Of a DNA stretch of 43,906 bases, positions 7,764-17,153 are shown in pieces (the stretch's first letter is position 1; every line of letters begins with the position of its first letter). The position numbers and the translations under genes were made by a program. Source of the stretch: Oscillospiraceae bacterium (GTDB lineage: Bacteria; Bacillota; Clostridia; Oscillospirales; CAG-272); the NCBI GenBank assembly GCA_015063535.1, contig SVTY01000013.1:1-43906 (forward strand). Direction: 5' to 3'. Below the pieces are notes generated by a model. That model saw nothing but the letters and a program-made list of their open reading frames with translations. It did no database searches and was not told where the DNA came from.

Positions 7764-8798
7764 ATGAATACAAAAATTTTTACGATTTCCGTGGAGGATA
7801 CTGCCTCTCCTGCTATTTCGGAAGCAGCAGAGCTGCTCCGCAATGGCGGTTTGGTCGCCTTCCCCACCGAGACGGTCTACGGCTTGGGCGGCAACGCCAC
7901 CGATACCGAGGCGGCGCAAAAAATTTATGCCGCCAAGGGTCGTCCGTCGGACAACCCCCTCATTATTCATATCGCCTCCCCTGAGGAGGCGGAGCAATAC
8001 GCCTACACCAATGAGACCTATTACCGTCTGGCAAAGGCATTTATGCCCGGTCCGCTGACGGTGATCCTCCCCAAAAAGGACAGCATTCCGCAATCGGTCA
8101 CGGGTGGGCTTGACACGGTGGCGATCCGTTGCCCCTCCCATCCGCTGGCGCAGGCGTTGATCCGTGCGGCGGGCGTTGCCATTGCCGCCCCCTCAGCCAA
8201 TCGGTCGGGCAGTCCCTCGCCCTCCTGCGGTGCTCATGTGATCCACGATCTGAACGGTCGGATCGACGCCATTCTGAGCGGAGGTGAGTGTGAGATCGGA
8301 CTGGAATCCACCATCATTCAGCTTTGTGACAACAAAGCGACCCTTCTCCGTCCGGGGGCGGTGACGGCAGACGCATTGCGCTGTGTCTGCGAGGAGGTGG
8401 CGATCTCCCCCGCCGTCACCGAGGGCTTACAAGAAAACGAGCGTCCTCTCTCGCCCGGTATGAAATACCGCCACTATGCGCCAAGGCTTCCCTTGGTGCT
8501 CTTGGACGGTGATGAGGATTGTGTCCTTTCCTTCCTGCTTCATGCGCAAAATGCGGAAAAGTGCGTGATCCTTTGCTATCGGGAGGAAACCGAATACTTA
8601 CGAAACGAACGGCTCATTGACATCGGAGGAAAGCAAGAGCTGAACGAGCAGGCGCACCGCCTGTTTGCCGCTCTGCGAGCCGCCGACGGTATGGATGCCG
8701 ATATCATCTATGCGCACCTGCCCCCCAAGGACGGAATGGGCTTGGCTCTGTACAATCGCCTCATCCGTGCAGCGGCACACACGGTGTTGCAGGTATAA
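7764..8798 (+). CDS. tsaC: L-threonylcarbamoyladenylate synthase (Sua5/TsaC family)
   Basis: A 344-residue protein that makes threonylcarbamoyl-AMP from threonine, bicarbonate and ATP, the first step of the universal t6A37 modification of ANN-decoding tRNAs. The YrdC domain fills the first ~200 residues, with FPTETVYGLGGNA, KGRPSDNPLIIH, and SANRSGSPSPSC. LRPGAVT and SPGMKYRHYAP lead into the C-terminal Sua5 domain, so this is the two-domain form. The ribosome binding site (AGGA) is weaker than that of its neighbours. The proximity to prfA is a common bacterial arrangement. Confidence 0.94.
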   Translation: MNTKIFTISVEDTASPAISEAAELLRNGGLVAFPTETVYGLGGNATDTEAAQKIYAAKGRPSDNPLIIHIASPEEAEQYAYTNETYYRLAKAFMPGPLTVILPKKDSIPQSVTGGLDTVAIRCPSHPLAQALIRAAGVAIAAPSANRSGSPSPSCGAHVIHDLNGRIDAILSGGECEIGLESTIIQLCDNKATLLRPGAVTADALRCVCEEVAISPAVTEGLQENERPLSPGMKYRHYAPRLPLVLLDGDEDCVLSFLLHAQNAEKCVILCYREETEYLRNERLIDIGGKQELNEQAHRLFAALRAADGMDADIIYAHLPPKDGMGLALYNRLIRAAAHTVLQV

Positions 8799-8826
8799 TA
8801 CGATATAGTTATGAAAGGAGAATATC

Positions 8827-9537
8827 ATGTTTCAAAACAAAATGAAAGCCGTTACCTTCAGCTATGATGACGGAGTAACTCAGGATATTCGTTTGGCAGA
8901 ATTATTCCGTAAATACGATTTAAAAGCGACCTTTAATCTGAACTCGGGTCTTTTGGGACAGTCGGGATGCCTATTGCGTGAGGGCGTAGAGGTTCGCTTT
9001 GACAAGATCGCTCCCGCCGATGTCCGATACATCTATGAAGGACATGAAGTTGCCGGGCACACCTTGACTCATCCCTTTCTCCCCGCCATCAGTGAGGATC
9101 AAACAATTATCCATCAAGTGGAGGAAGATCGGATCCGCTTATCCGATTTGTGTGGATATGAGGTGGTTGGCTTTGCCTATCCCGGCGGTGGAAAGAACTA
9201 TGACCACCGTGTATCCGAATTACTCCGAGAAAAGACCGGCGTGCGCTATTGCCGCACGATCGTATCCAACGCAAGCTTTTCTTTGCAGGACGATCTGTAT
9301 GAATTTCAGCCGACCGCCTATCACCACGAAAGTATCGACCGCCTCTTTACACTGGCAGAAGACTTTTTGAGAAGCACGCCCACAGAACCGCAATTATTTT
9401 ACATATGGGGGCATGCCTTTGAATTTGATATTCATAAGGATTGGGATCGCTTCGAGGAATTTTGTCGTATGATATCCGGTCACAACGATGTTTTCTACGG
9501 CACAAACCGAGAAGTTCTGCTCTCCGACAAGGCATAA
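8827..9537 (+). CDS. Polysaccharide deacetylase family protein (NodB domain)
   Basis: A 236-residue protein with the NodB homology fold used by chitin, peptidoglycan and xylan deacetylases. The motif 1 aspartates are in SYDDG (D14, D15) and the motif 2 histidines in AGHTLTHP. GFAYPGGGKNY fits motif 3, and YIWGHAFEFD occupies the late motif region. No signal peptide or membrane helix is visible, so it may act inside the cell or on a small soluble substrate rather than on wall polymer. The start has AAAGGAG at optimal spacing. Substrate unknown. Confidence 0.87.
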   Translation: MFQNKMKAVTFSYDDGVTQDIRLAELFRKYDLKATFNLNSGLLGQSGCLLREGVEVRFDKIAPADVRYIYEGHEVAGHTLTHPFLPAISEDQTIIHQVEEDRIRLSDLCGYEVVGFAYPGGGKNYDHRVSELLREKTGVRYCRTIVSNASFSLQDDLYEFQPTAYHHESIDRLFTLAEDFLRSTPTEPQLFYIWGHAFEFDIHKDWDRFEEFCRMISGHNDVFYGTNREVLLSDKA

Positions 9538-9579
9538 GCCTCTCTTACTTCATCAAGAATATACAAGGACGGTATTTTT

Positions 9580-11835
9580 ATGGCAAAAGCAAAAAAAAGC
9601 AAGGGCACCAATGACCCTAAGGAGATCGTGCATGCCCCTGCCCGCCCACAGCTGATCACCGAGACCATCGAGACAAACTACATGCCCTACGTCATGAGTG
9701 TCATCGTGTCCCGTGCAATCCCCGAGATCGACGGCTTGAAGCCCTCTCACCGCAAGCTGCTCTATACCATGTATAAGATGGGACTGCTCAACAAGGATCA
9801 TCCGAGGATCAAGAGTGCTAACATCGTGGGACGAACCATGCAGCTCAACCCCCACGGCGATATGGCGATCTATGAAACAATGGTGCGTCTGACCCGTGGC
9901 AACGAGGCACTTCTGCACCCCTTTGTGGACTCCAAGGGAAGCTTCGGTAAGCAATATTCCTCCAACATGCGCTTTGCCGCCTCCCGTTACACAGAGGCGA
10001 AGCTGGATATCTTCTGTCAGGAGCTCTTCAGCGGCATTGACAAGGATGCGGTGGACATGGTGGACAACTACGACGGCACCCAAAAGGAGCCTGTTCTGCT
10101 TCCCACCACCTTCCCCAACGTGCTGGTCACACCCAACACGGGAATTGCCGTGGGCATGGCTTCCTCCATCTGCTCCTTTAATCTGGCGGAGATCTGCGAT
10201 GCCACCATTGCACTCCTGAAGAATCCAAGAATGAATGTGGAGCGGCTGTTGGATATCCTCAAGGCTCCCGATTTTCCCGGCGGCGGTGCCATCATCTACA
10301 ATCGGGATGATATGCGCGCCATCTATGAGACAGGCTCGGGCTCCGTACCGATCCGCTCCCGCTACAACTACGACAAAGCCGAAAACTGCATCGAGATCAC
10401 ACAGATCCCCTATTCCACCACCATTGAGGTCATTCTGAAGCGGGTCGCCGAGCTGATCAAGGACGGCAAGCTGAAGGATGTAGTGGATTTTCGTGACGAG
10501 AGCGATCTGAGCGGTCTGAAGCTGACCTTGGATCTGCGCCGAGGAACCGACCCCGACAAGCTGATGAACAAGCTGTTCAAGGTCACGGCGCTGGAGGACA
10601 GCTTCAAGTGTAATTTCAATATTTTGGTAGACTCCACCCCCCGTCAGATGGGTGTTTTGGAAATTCTGACCGAATGGATCCGCTTCCGCATGAACTGTCT
10701 GCGGCGGGAGATGACCTTTGATCTGAACAAGAAAAAGGACAAGCTCCATCTGCTGTTGGGGCTTGGCAAGATTCTGCTGGACATCGACAAGGCGATCAAG
10801 ATCATCCGCCACACCGAGAAGGAGGAGGATGTCATCCCCAATTTGATGAGTGGCTTTGGTATCGACCAGATTCAAGCAGAGTATATTGCTGAGATCAAGC
10901 TCCGCAATTTGAACAAGCAGTACATTTTGAATCGGATCAACGAGATCCAAGGCTTGCAGGAGGAGATCGCCCGCATTGAGGAAATTTTGGGAGACGAGCT
11001 GAAGATGAAAGCGCTGATCGCCTCTCAGCTGACCGAGATCAAGAAAAAATACGGTCAGCCCCGCAAAACACAGCTCATTCACGCCGATGACGTGACCGCC
11101 TATGTGGAGGACAAGACACCCGAAAATTACAATGCCCGTATTTATATGACCAAGGAGGGCTACTTTAAGAAAATCACCCTGCAATCCCTACGCGGCAACG
11201 ATGAGCAGCGTCTGAAGGACAATGACGAGATTCTCTTTGAGGCGGATACCGATAATCTGTCCGATCTGATCTTTATTACCGACCGCTGTCAGCTCTATCG
11301 GGCAAAAACTGCCGATTTTGAATGCGTAAAGGCATCGGCACTGGGCGAATTTTTGCCCGCCAAGCTCGGCATGGATGAGGGAGAAAAACCTGTATTCATG
11401 CGCATTCAGAGCGGATATCCCGAGGGAGAGAACTTTGTGTTTATCTTCAAAAACGGCAAGGGAGTGCGTGTGCCCGTATCCAACTACGAGACCAAGGGCA
11501 ACCGCCGCAAGCTGGTAAATGCCTACTCTGCCGTCTCTCCCATCTGCGGCGTTTTCTATGAGCAGGAAAAGCATCCCTTTGAGATCATGCTGATCTCGGA
11601 TGCCGACCGTGCCATCATTCTCAAGACCTCCCTTATTCCCGTCAAAGCGACCCGTACCTCTGCGGGTGTGACCTTGATGACCATGAAGAAGGGACAGGAG
11701 CTTCGCAGTGCGGTGCAGAACATTGACGAAAAATACGAAAATCTCAAGGGCTATCGCAAGCTGAAGATCCCCGCATCGGGACAACTGCTCGCCGACGAGG
11801 ACTTGAAGGTTCTTCAACTGAAAATTGATGGATAA
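9580..11835 (+). CDS. Type II topoisomerase A subunit (GyrA/ParC-like, divergent)
   Basis: A 751-residue DNA breakage-reunion subunit. It has the winged-helix and tower regions of GyrA/ParC, with the active-site Arg136-Tyr137 in SRYTEAKL. The segment matching the quinolone region reads NPHGDMAIYE, with Met95 and Glu99 where E. coli GyrA has Ser83 and Asp87. The C-terminal ~230 residues form a beta-propeller-like tail without a recognisable GyrA box, so decatenation (ParC-like) is more likely than true gyrase activity. No gyrB/parE partner is adjacent. It belongs to a divergent clostridial branch; the exact subtype is inferred. Confidence 0.88.
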   Translation: MAKAKKSKGTNDPKEIVHAPARPQLITETIETNYMPYVMSVIVSRAIPEIDGLKPSHRKLLYTMYKMGLLNKDHPRIKSANIVGRTMQLNPHGDMAIYETMVRLTRGNEALLHPFVDSKGSFGKQYSSNMRFAASRYTEAKLDIFCQELFSGIDKDAVDMVDNYDGTQKEPVLLPTTFPNVLVTPNTGIAVGMASSICSFNLAEICDATIALLKNPRMNVERLLDILKAPDFPGGGAIIYNRDDMRAIYETGSGSVPIRSRYNYDKAENCIEITQIPYSTTIEVILKRVAELIKDGKLKDVVDFRDESDLSGLKLTLDLRRGTDPDKLMNKLFKVTALEDSFKCNFNILVDSTPRQMGVLEILTEWIRFRMNCLRREMTFDLNKKKDKLHLLLGLGKILLDIDKAIKIIRHTEKEEDVIPNLMSGFGIDQIQAEYIAEIKLRNLNKQYILNRINEIQGLQEEIARIEEILGDELKMKALIASQLTEIKKKYGQPRKTQLIHADDVTAYVEDKTPENYNARIYMTKEGYFKKITLQSLRGNDEQRLKDNDEILFEADTDNLSDLIFITDRCQLYRAKTADFECVKASALGEFLPAKLGMDEGEKPVFMRIQSGYPEGENFVFIFKNGKGVRVPVSNYETKGNRRKLVNAYSAVSPICGVFYEQEKHPFEIMLISDADRAIILKTSLIPVKATRTSAGVTLMTMKKGQELRSAVQNIDEKYENLKGYRKLKIPASGQLLADEDLKVLQLKIDG

Positions 11836-11849
11836 GGGGTGAAGAAATT

Positions 11850-11966
11850 ATGAAGCAACAAGACCGCTCCCGCCTGTTTGTTCGTCTGCTCTGTTGGATC
11901 CTTGCGGGGCTGATGGTGCTGGGCGGTGCCACCACCCTTATCTATGCCCTACTTGGATATCTGTAA
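11850..11966 (+). CDS. Small single-pass membrane peptide (38 residues)
   Basis: A short reading frame starting MKQQDRSRLF, with an AAGGGGTGA ribosome binding site, 14 bases after the topoisomerase stop. A basic start is followed by one hydrophobic helix (roughly residues 10-36, including LAGLMVLGGATTLIYALLGY). The positive N-terminus predicts an inside orientation. Co-transcription with the topoisomerase is likely, and a hairpin lies downstream. Function unknown. The good ribosome site and the clean basic/hydrophobic layout argue that it is translated. Confidence 0.6.
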   Translation: MKQQDRSRLFVRLLCWILAGLMVLGGATTLIYALLGYL

Positions 11967-11982
11967 TCGTTCGCTTGCTAAG

Positions 11983-12013
11983 ATCGGTAAGGACGCCATG
12001 AAGGTTTACCGAT
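11983..12013. other. Short hairpin downstream of the topoisomerase gene set
   Basis: ATCGGTAA (11983-11990) pairs with TTACCGAT (12006-12013). There is no T run, so alone it is not a terminator. It precedes the strong hairpin at 12039-12109. Confidence 0.4.
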
Positions 12014-12038
12014 AACACGTTCCCGTATCATACAAAAG

Positions 12039-12109
12039 GAGCATATCCGAAGCCTCCGATCATGTTTTGGTGTCACATAACATGTTATCGGACGGTTTCA
12101 GATATGCTC
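12039..12109. terminator. Large bidirectional terminator between convergent operons
   Basis: An imperfect stem of about 30 base pairs: GAGCATATC with GATATGCTC at the ends and TCCGATCATGTT with AACATGTTATCGGA inside. It is flanked by AAAA on the left and TCTTTTTTT on the right. It sits between the plus-strand topoisomerase set and the minus-strand purine operon and can serve both. Confidence 0.8.
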
Positions 12110-12144
12110 TTCTTTTTTTACGCTTTATTCACCGTGTCTTTGAT

Positions 12145-15100
12145 TTACTTGTTGAAATATTCCACAGCAGCTTCAAAGATCCGACTGTCATAATTTCCGG
12201 GAACGTTTTGATACAGCCCGTTGCCGATCCGCTCAGAATGTCCCATTTTTCCAAATACAAGTCCGTCAGGTGAGGTAATACCCTCCACGGCGAAGCAAGA
12301 GTTATTCGGATTATAAAGAATATCCGAGGTCGGCTTGCCGGAAAGATCGACATACTGCGTAGCGATCTGTCCGTTTTCAGCCAGCTTCAAGATCAATTCA
12401 TCGGAGGCAAGGAAGCGACCCTCTCCATGGGAGATCGGAACCGAATAGATATCTCCTACCTTTGTCTTGGCAAGCCAAGGAGACATATTCGAGGCAATTC
12501 TGGTTCGCACGATCCTCGACTGGTGTCTGCCGATGGAATTGAAGGTCAAGGTGGGACAATTTTCGTCCGTATCTATAATTTCACCATACGGAACAAGACC
12601 AAGCTTAATGATTGCTTGGAATCCGTTACAAATTCCCGCCATCAAGCCCTTTCTGACCTTCAGCAACTGATGTACCTCTTCCTTGATTGCGGAGTTACGG
12701 AAGAATGCGGTAATAAATTTACCCGATCCGTCAGGCTCATCTCCGCCGGAAAATCCGCCGGGAATAAAGATGATCTGCGCATTCTTGATCTTTTCGGCAA
12801 AGGCAGAAACCGATTCGGTAATCCCTGCGGAGCTGAGATTGTTGATGACAAAGATCTCTGCATCTGCCCCCGCACGGAGAAAGGCTTTTTGAGAATCGTA
12901 TTCACAGTTGGTTCCCGGGAATACGGGAATCAAAACCTTCGGCTTTTTGCAAAGAACAGCGGGAGCTACATTACTGCGTTGGGTATAAGAAAATGCGGGG
13001 ATTTCCTGTTTCGCCTCAGGTGCATGGACGGGATATACGCTTTCCAGCGTGTTTTCATACGCTTGATACAGCTCAACCAAGGAAAGCTGCTCGTTGCCGT
13101 AAGAAAGCACTCGGTCTGAGGTGGTAGCACCCAAATGGATTCCGCCGTCGGCGATACAGCCCTCTTCCATTTCGACAATAAAGGAGCCGTACCGATAGCC
13201 GAATACTTCGTCCAAAGAAAGCTGATCGGCGTATGCAAAGCCAAGCTCGTTGCCAAAGCTCATTTTCATGATGGCTTCTGCTATGCCACCGTAGGTGGGC
13301 GTATATGCCGCTACGATCTTTTTGCTTTGCACCATGTCATATACTTTGCGGTACAGAGCCTTCAGCGATGCTGCCGTCGGCAAGCCTTCCTCGGTATACT
13401 CGGGCTTCAGCAAATACACCTGATGCCCTGCCGACTTAAATTCCTGCGTAATAACATGATCGGTTTTTCCCGTGGTAACAGCAAAGGAAACCAGCGTGGG
13501 AGGAACATCAATACTTTCAAAGCTTCCGCTCATGGAATCCTTTCCGCCGATGGCACCGATTCCAAGCTCCTTTTGCGCCATAAAGGCACCAAGAAGTGCA
13601 GATAACGGCTTGCCCCACCGCTTAGGATCCTTCATGGGCTTTTCAAAATACTCCTGGAAGGTCAAATACACATCTCTGAATTCCGCACCGCCCGCAATCA
13701 GCTTGGAAACAGATTCCACAACTGCCAAATAGGCGCCGTGATACGGACTCTTTTCTGAAATAAACGGATTATATCCCCATGCCATAAAGGAACAGGTATC
13801 GGTATCCGCAGCTTCCACAGAAATTTTATTGATCATCACTTGTGTCGGCGTGCTTTGTGTTTTTCCGCCAAAGGGCATGGTAACACTTCCTGCGCCAATA
13901 GTGGAGTCAAAGCGCTCGGATAAGCCTCGCCGAGAGCAAACATTCAGATCCTCTGCCAGCTTTTTCATAGCATCGGAGAAGCCGGTCTCTGTCTGCTTTG
14001 CAAAGGGCTCGGGCTTTGCGGCAACAATATCAATATGCTTTTCTGCGCCATTGGAATTTAAAAATTCTCTGGACAGGTCAACAATTTTCTGACCGTTCCA
14101 GTGCATCACCAAGCGAGGAAGCTCGGTAACCTTGGCAACAACAGTCGCTTCCAGATTTTCCTTGCCCGCAAGGGTAATAAAGCGATCCACATCCTTCGCT
14201 TCTACAACAACTGCCATTCTCTCCTGAGATTCGCTGATAGCAAGCTCGGTTCCGTCCAGACCGTCATATTTTTTGGGAACGGCATTCAAGTCGATCTCCA
14301 AGCCATCCGCCAATTCGCCGATGGCGACAGATACACCGCCCGCACCGAAATCATTACACCGCTTGATCATAGCGGATGCCTCGGGATTGCGGAACAAACG
14401 CTGTAGCTTTCTCTCTTCGGGCGCATTTCCCTTTTGAACCTCGGCACCGCAGGATTCCAAGGATTGCAGCGTGTGAGACTTGGAGGATCCGGTTGCACCT
14501 CCGCAACCGTCCCGTCCTGTACGGCCGCCTAAAAGGATCACGACATCGCCATCCTCCGGAACCTCCCGTCTGACATTTTTGGCAGGTGCCGCCGCAATGA
14601 CCGCACCGATCTCCATGTGCTTCGCTACGTACCCATCATGATAGATCTCATCCACCTGTCCCGTGGCAAGACCGATCTGATTTCCGTAAGAGGAATATCC
14701 GGCGGCGGCAGTTGTTACCAGCTTCCGCTGAGGGAGCTTACCGGGCATAGTTTCGCTCACCGATTTTCTGGGATCGGATGCTCCTGTTACACGCATAGCG
14801 GCATATACATAGGAGCGTCCCGACAGCGGATCGCGAATGGCTCCGCCGATACAGGTAGCGGCTCCGCCAAAGGGCTCGATCTCGGTCGGATGGTTGTGCG
14901 TCTCGTTTTTGAACAGCAACAGCCAATCCTGCACCTCTCCGTCCACACTCACCTTGATCTTGACCGTACATGCGTTGATCTCCTCGGATTCATCCAAGTG
15001 AGGCAACATGCCGTTGGCACGCAAATGCTTCACCGCCAAGGTTGCGATATCCATCAAATTGACAGGCTTGGTTCTGCCCAACGTCTTTCTGGTTGCCATA

Positions 15101-15843
15101 TATTCTTCGTATGCCGCCGCCAAGGTCTCGTCCTCAAAAGAGACATGGTCAATGGTCGTCAAGAAGGTTGTATGACGGCAATGATCCGACCAATAGGTAT
15201 CAATCATACGAATTTCCGTGATCGTAGGATCCTTCTTTTCGCTTCGGAAATAGTCTCGGCAAAACCGAATATCATCCAAATCCATGGCAAGACCGTAGGT
15301 CTTGATAAAATCGGCAAGACCGTCATCCTCCAGCGCTGTAAAGCCAATCAAAGTTTGAACGGTTGTCGGAATGTCATACTCAACCTTTAAGGTATTGACC
15401 GCCTCCAAGGATGCCTCTCTGCTTTCAACAGGATTGATTACATATTTTTTGATAGCAGCCAACTGAGCCTCGGACAAATTTCCGTACAGCAAATACACTC
15501 TTGCGGTTCTGACCGTCGGACGCTCGCCCTGAGAAAACAATTGAATACACTGTGCGGCAGAATCCGCTCTTTGATCAAATTGCCCCGGCAAATATTCCAC
15601 GGCAAAAACCGTTGCGCCATCGTTTGGCAAGGCTTCCGTTACGATATCCAATTGCGGCTCGGAAAAGACCGTTCGAACGGCTTCGTCAAATAACGATCTT
15701 TCGATATTTTCCACATCATACCGATTCATCATCCGCAAATCTTCCAAGGTATCAATAGAAAGAAGATTTTTAATTTCATTGAAAAGATTGCGGGCTTCAT
15801 TGGCAAGCTCTTTTTTCTTTTCAACATAGATTCTGTAAACCAT
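12145..15843 (-). CDS. purL: Phosphoribosylformylglycinamidine synthase, single-chain PurL
   Basis: A 1232-residue enzyme that converts FGAR, ATP and glutamine to FGAM in purine synthesis. This is the large form in which the synthase and the glutaminase are one chain, unlike the separate PurS, PurL and PurQ of Bacillus. The ATP and substrate region shows ETHNHPTEIEPFGGAATCIGG and DFGAGGVSVAIGELADG. The C-terminal amidotransferase has PVFPGTNCEYDS, the nucleophile elbow GICNGFQA, and SHGEGRF carrying the catalytic histidine. It is the last gene of the purine operon; the start has GAGGAG upstream and lies 20 bases after purD. Confidence 0.97.
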   Translation of the reverse strand: MVYRIYVEKKKELANEARNLFNEIKNLLSIDTLEDLRMMNRYDVENIERSLFDEAVRTVFSEPQLDIVTEALPNDGATVFAVEYLPGQFDQRADSAAQCIQLFSQGERPTVRTARVYLLYGNLSEAQLAAIKKYVINPVESREASLEAVNTLKVEYDIPTTVQTLIGFTALEDDGLADFIKTYGLAMDLDDIRFCRDYFRSEKKDPTITEIRMIDTYWSDHCRHTTFLTTIDHVSFEDETLAAAYEEYMATRKTLGRTKPVNLMDIATLAVKHLRANGMLPHLDESEEINACTVKIKVSVDGEVQDWLLLFKNETHNHPTEIEPFGGAATCIGGAIRDPLSGRSYVYAAMRVTGASDPRKSVSETMPGKLPQRKLVTTAAAGYSSYGNQIGLATGQVDEIYHDGYVAKHMEIGAVIAAAPAKNVRREVPEDGDVVILLGGRTGRDGCGGATGSSKSHTLQSLESCGAEVQKGNAPEERKLQRLFRNPEASAMIKRCNDFGAGGVSVAIGELADGLEIDLNAVPKKYDGLDGTELAISESQERMAVVVEAKDVDRFITLAGKENLEATVVAKVTELPRLVMHWNGQKIVDLSREFLNSNGAEKHIDIVAAKPEPFAKQTETGFSDAMKKLAEDLNVCSRRGLSERFDSTIGAGSVTMPFGGKTQSTPTQVMINKISVEAADTDTCSFMAWGYNPFISEKSPYHGAYLAVVESVSKLIAGGAEFRDVYLTFQEYFEKPMKDPKRWGKPLSALLGAFMAQKELGIGAIGGKDSMSGSFESIDVPPTLVSFAVTTGKTDHVITQEFKSAGHQVYLLKPEYTEEGLPTAASLKALYRKVYDMVQSKKIVAAYTPTYGGIAEAIMKMSFGNELGFAYADQLSLDEVFGYRYGSFIVEMEEGCIADGGIHLGATTSDRVLSYGNEQLSLVELYQAYENTLESVYPVHAPEAKQEIPAFSYTQRSNVAPAVLCKKPKVLIPVFPGTNCEYDSQKAFLRAGADAEIFVINNLSSAGITESVSAFAEKIKNAQIIFIPGGFSGGDEPDGSGKFITAFFRNSAIKEEVHQLLKVRKGLMAGICNGFQAIIKLGLVPYGEIIDTDENCPTLTFNSIGRHQSRIVRTRIASNMSPWLAKTKVGDIYSVPISHGEGRFLASDELILKLAENGQIATQYVDLSGKPTSDILYNPNNSCFAVEGITSPDGLVFGKMGHSERIGNGLYQNVPGNYDSRIFEAAVEYFNK

Positions 15844-15863
15844 AAGTACTCCTCAAGTAAGTT

Positions 15864-17129
15864 TTATTTCAATGCGTTCAAGGCTCTCTGTCCGATATCC
15901 GTCCGATAGTGCGCCTTCTCAAAATGGATCTTACCAACATTTTCGTAGGCATTGGCAATCGCTCCCGAAAGAGTCTTGGAAACAGCGGTCACCCCAAGGA
16001 CCCGTCCGCCTGCTGTCACAAGCTGTCCGTTGCTTTCCTTGGCTCCCGCAAAATACACCTCTGCCGCCATTCCCGATTCTACCGTGATCTCAAATCCGCT
16101 TTGGTAGGATTTCGGATACCCGCCGGATGCCATGATCACACAGCAAGCCGCACCGTCCGAAAATTCCACCGTTGCCTCTGCCAAGGAGCCATTGGTACAA
16201 GCCATCATGATCGTGAGCAGATCACTCTTCAACAGAGGCAAAACGACCTGAGTTTCAGGATCGCCAAAGCGGCAATTGTATTCGATTACCTTCGGCCCGT
16301 TCGGGGTCAGCATCAAGCCAAAGTACAAGCACCCCTGAAAGGTTCGTCCCTCGGCATTCATGGCTTGGATCGTAGGCAGAAAAATTTCCTTCATGCACTG
16401 CTTCGCAATGGCATCGGTATAGTACGGATTGGGTGCAATGGTGCCCATTCCTCCCGTATTCAAGCCCTTATCTCCATCCAACGCACGCTTATGATCCATA
16501 GAGGAGATCATGGGAATGACACACTTGCCATCCGTGAAAGCCAAAACAGAGACCTCGGGACCGGTCAAAAACTCCTCGATGACGACCCGACTGCCGCTAT
16601 CGCCGAACAGATGATCCTCCATCATCGAACGAACGGCAGAAACTGCCTCGTCTTTGGTTTCAGCGATCACAACACCCTTTCCGAGAGCCAGACCGTCCGC
16701 CTTGACAACCGTCGGATAAGAAACGGTATCTAAGTAGGCAAGTGCCGCTTGCAGCTCGGTAAACACCTCATATTGAGCTGTGGGAATCCTGTATTTTTTC
16801 ATCAAATTTTTGGAAAAGATCTTGCTTCCTTCGATAATAGCGGCATTGGCACGGGGACCAAAGCAAGGAACTCCGATCTCATTCAAGCGGTCTACCGCTC
16901 CCAGCACCAACGGATCATCCGGGGCAACGATCGCATAATCGATCTGTTTCTCCTTGGCAAACGCAACGATCCCATCCAAATCCTTGGCACCGATGTCCAC
17001 ACATACGGCATCGTCTCGCATCCCCGCATTTCCGGGGAGCGCATAAATGATCTCTGCCAAGGGGCTTTGCTTGATTTTTTTGATAATGGCGTGTTCTCTG
17101 CCTCCGCCGCCAACGACCATAATTTTCAT
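15864..17129 (-). CDS. purD: Phosphoribosylamine-glycine ligase PurD
   Basis: A 421-residue ATP-grasp enzyme that joins 5-phosphoribosylamine and glycine to give GAR, the second step of purine synthesis. The N-terminal segment VVGGGGREHAIIKK and the ATP-grasp sequences VVKADGLALGKGVV and EYNCRFGDPETQVVLP are family hallmarks. Typical length. It lies between purH and purL in the operon, with 24 bases separating it from purH. Confidence 0.97.
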   Translation of the reverse strand: MKIMVVGGGGREHAIIKKIKQSPLAEIIYALPGNAGMRDDAVCVDIGAKDLDGIVAFAKEKQIDYAIVAPDDPLVLGAVDRLNEIGVPCFGPRANAAIIEGSKIFSKNLMKKYRIPTAQYEVFTELQAALAYLDTVSYPTVVKADGLALGKGVVIAETKDEAVSAVRSMMEDHLFGDSGSRVVIEEFLTGPEVSVLAFTDGKCVIPMISSMDHKRALDGDKGLNTGGMGTIAPNPYYTDAIAKQCMKEIFLPTIQAMNAEGRTFQGCLYFGLMLTPNGPKVIEYNCRFGDPETQVVLPLLKSDLLTIMMACTNGSLAEATVEFSDGAACCVIMASGGYPKSYQSGFEITVESGMAAEVYFAGAKESNGQLVTAGGRVLGVTAVSKTLSGAIANAYENVGKIHFEKAHYRTDIGQRALNALK

Positions 17130-17153
17130 ATCAGCAGTACTCCTTCTACCAGA

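Noticed and set aside
9553-11184. A 543-residue open frame on the minus strand
   Set aside because: It is antisense to the topoisomerase gene, has low-complexity composition typical of a mirror frame, and no ribosome site.
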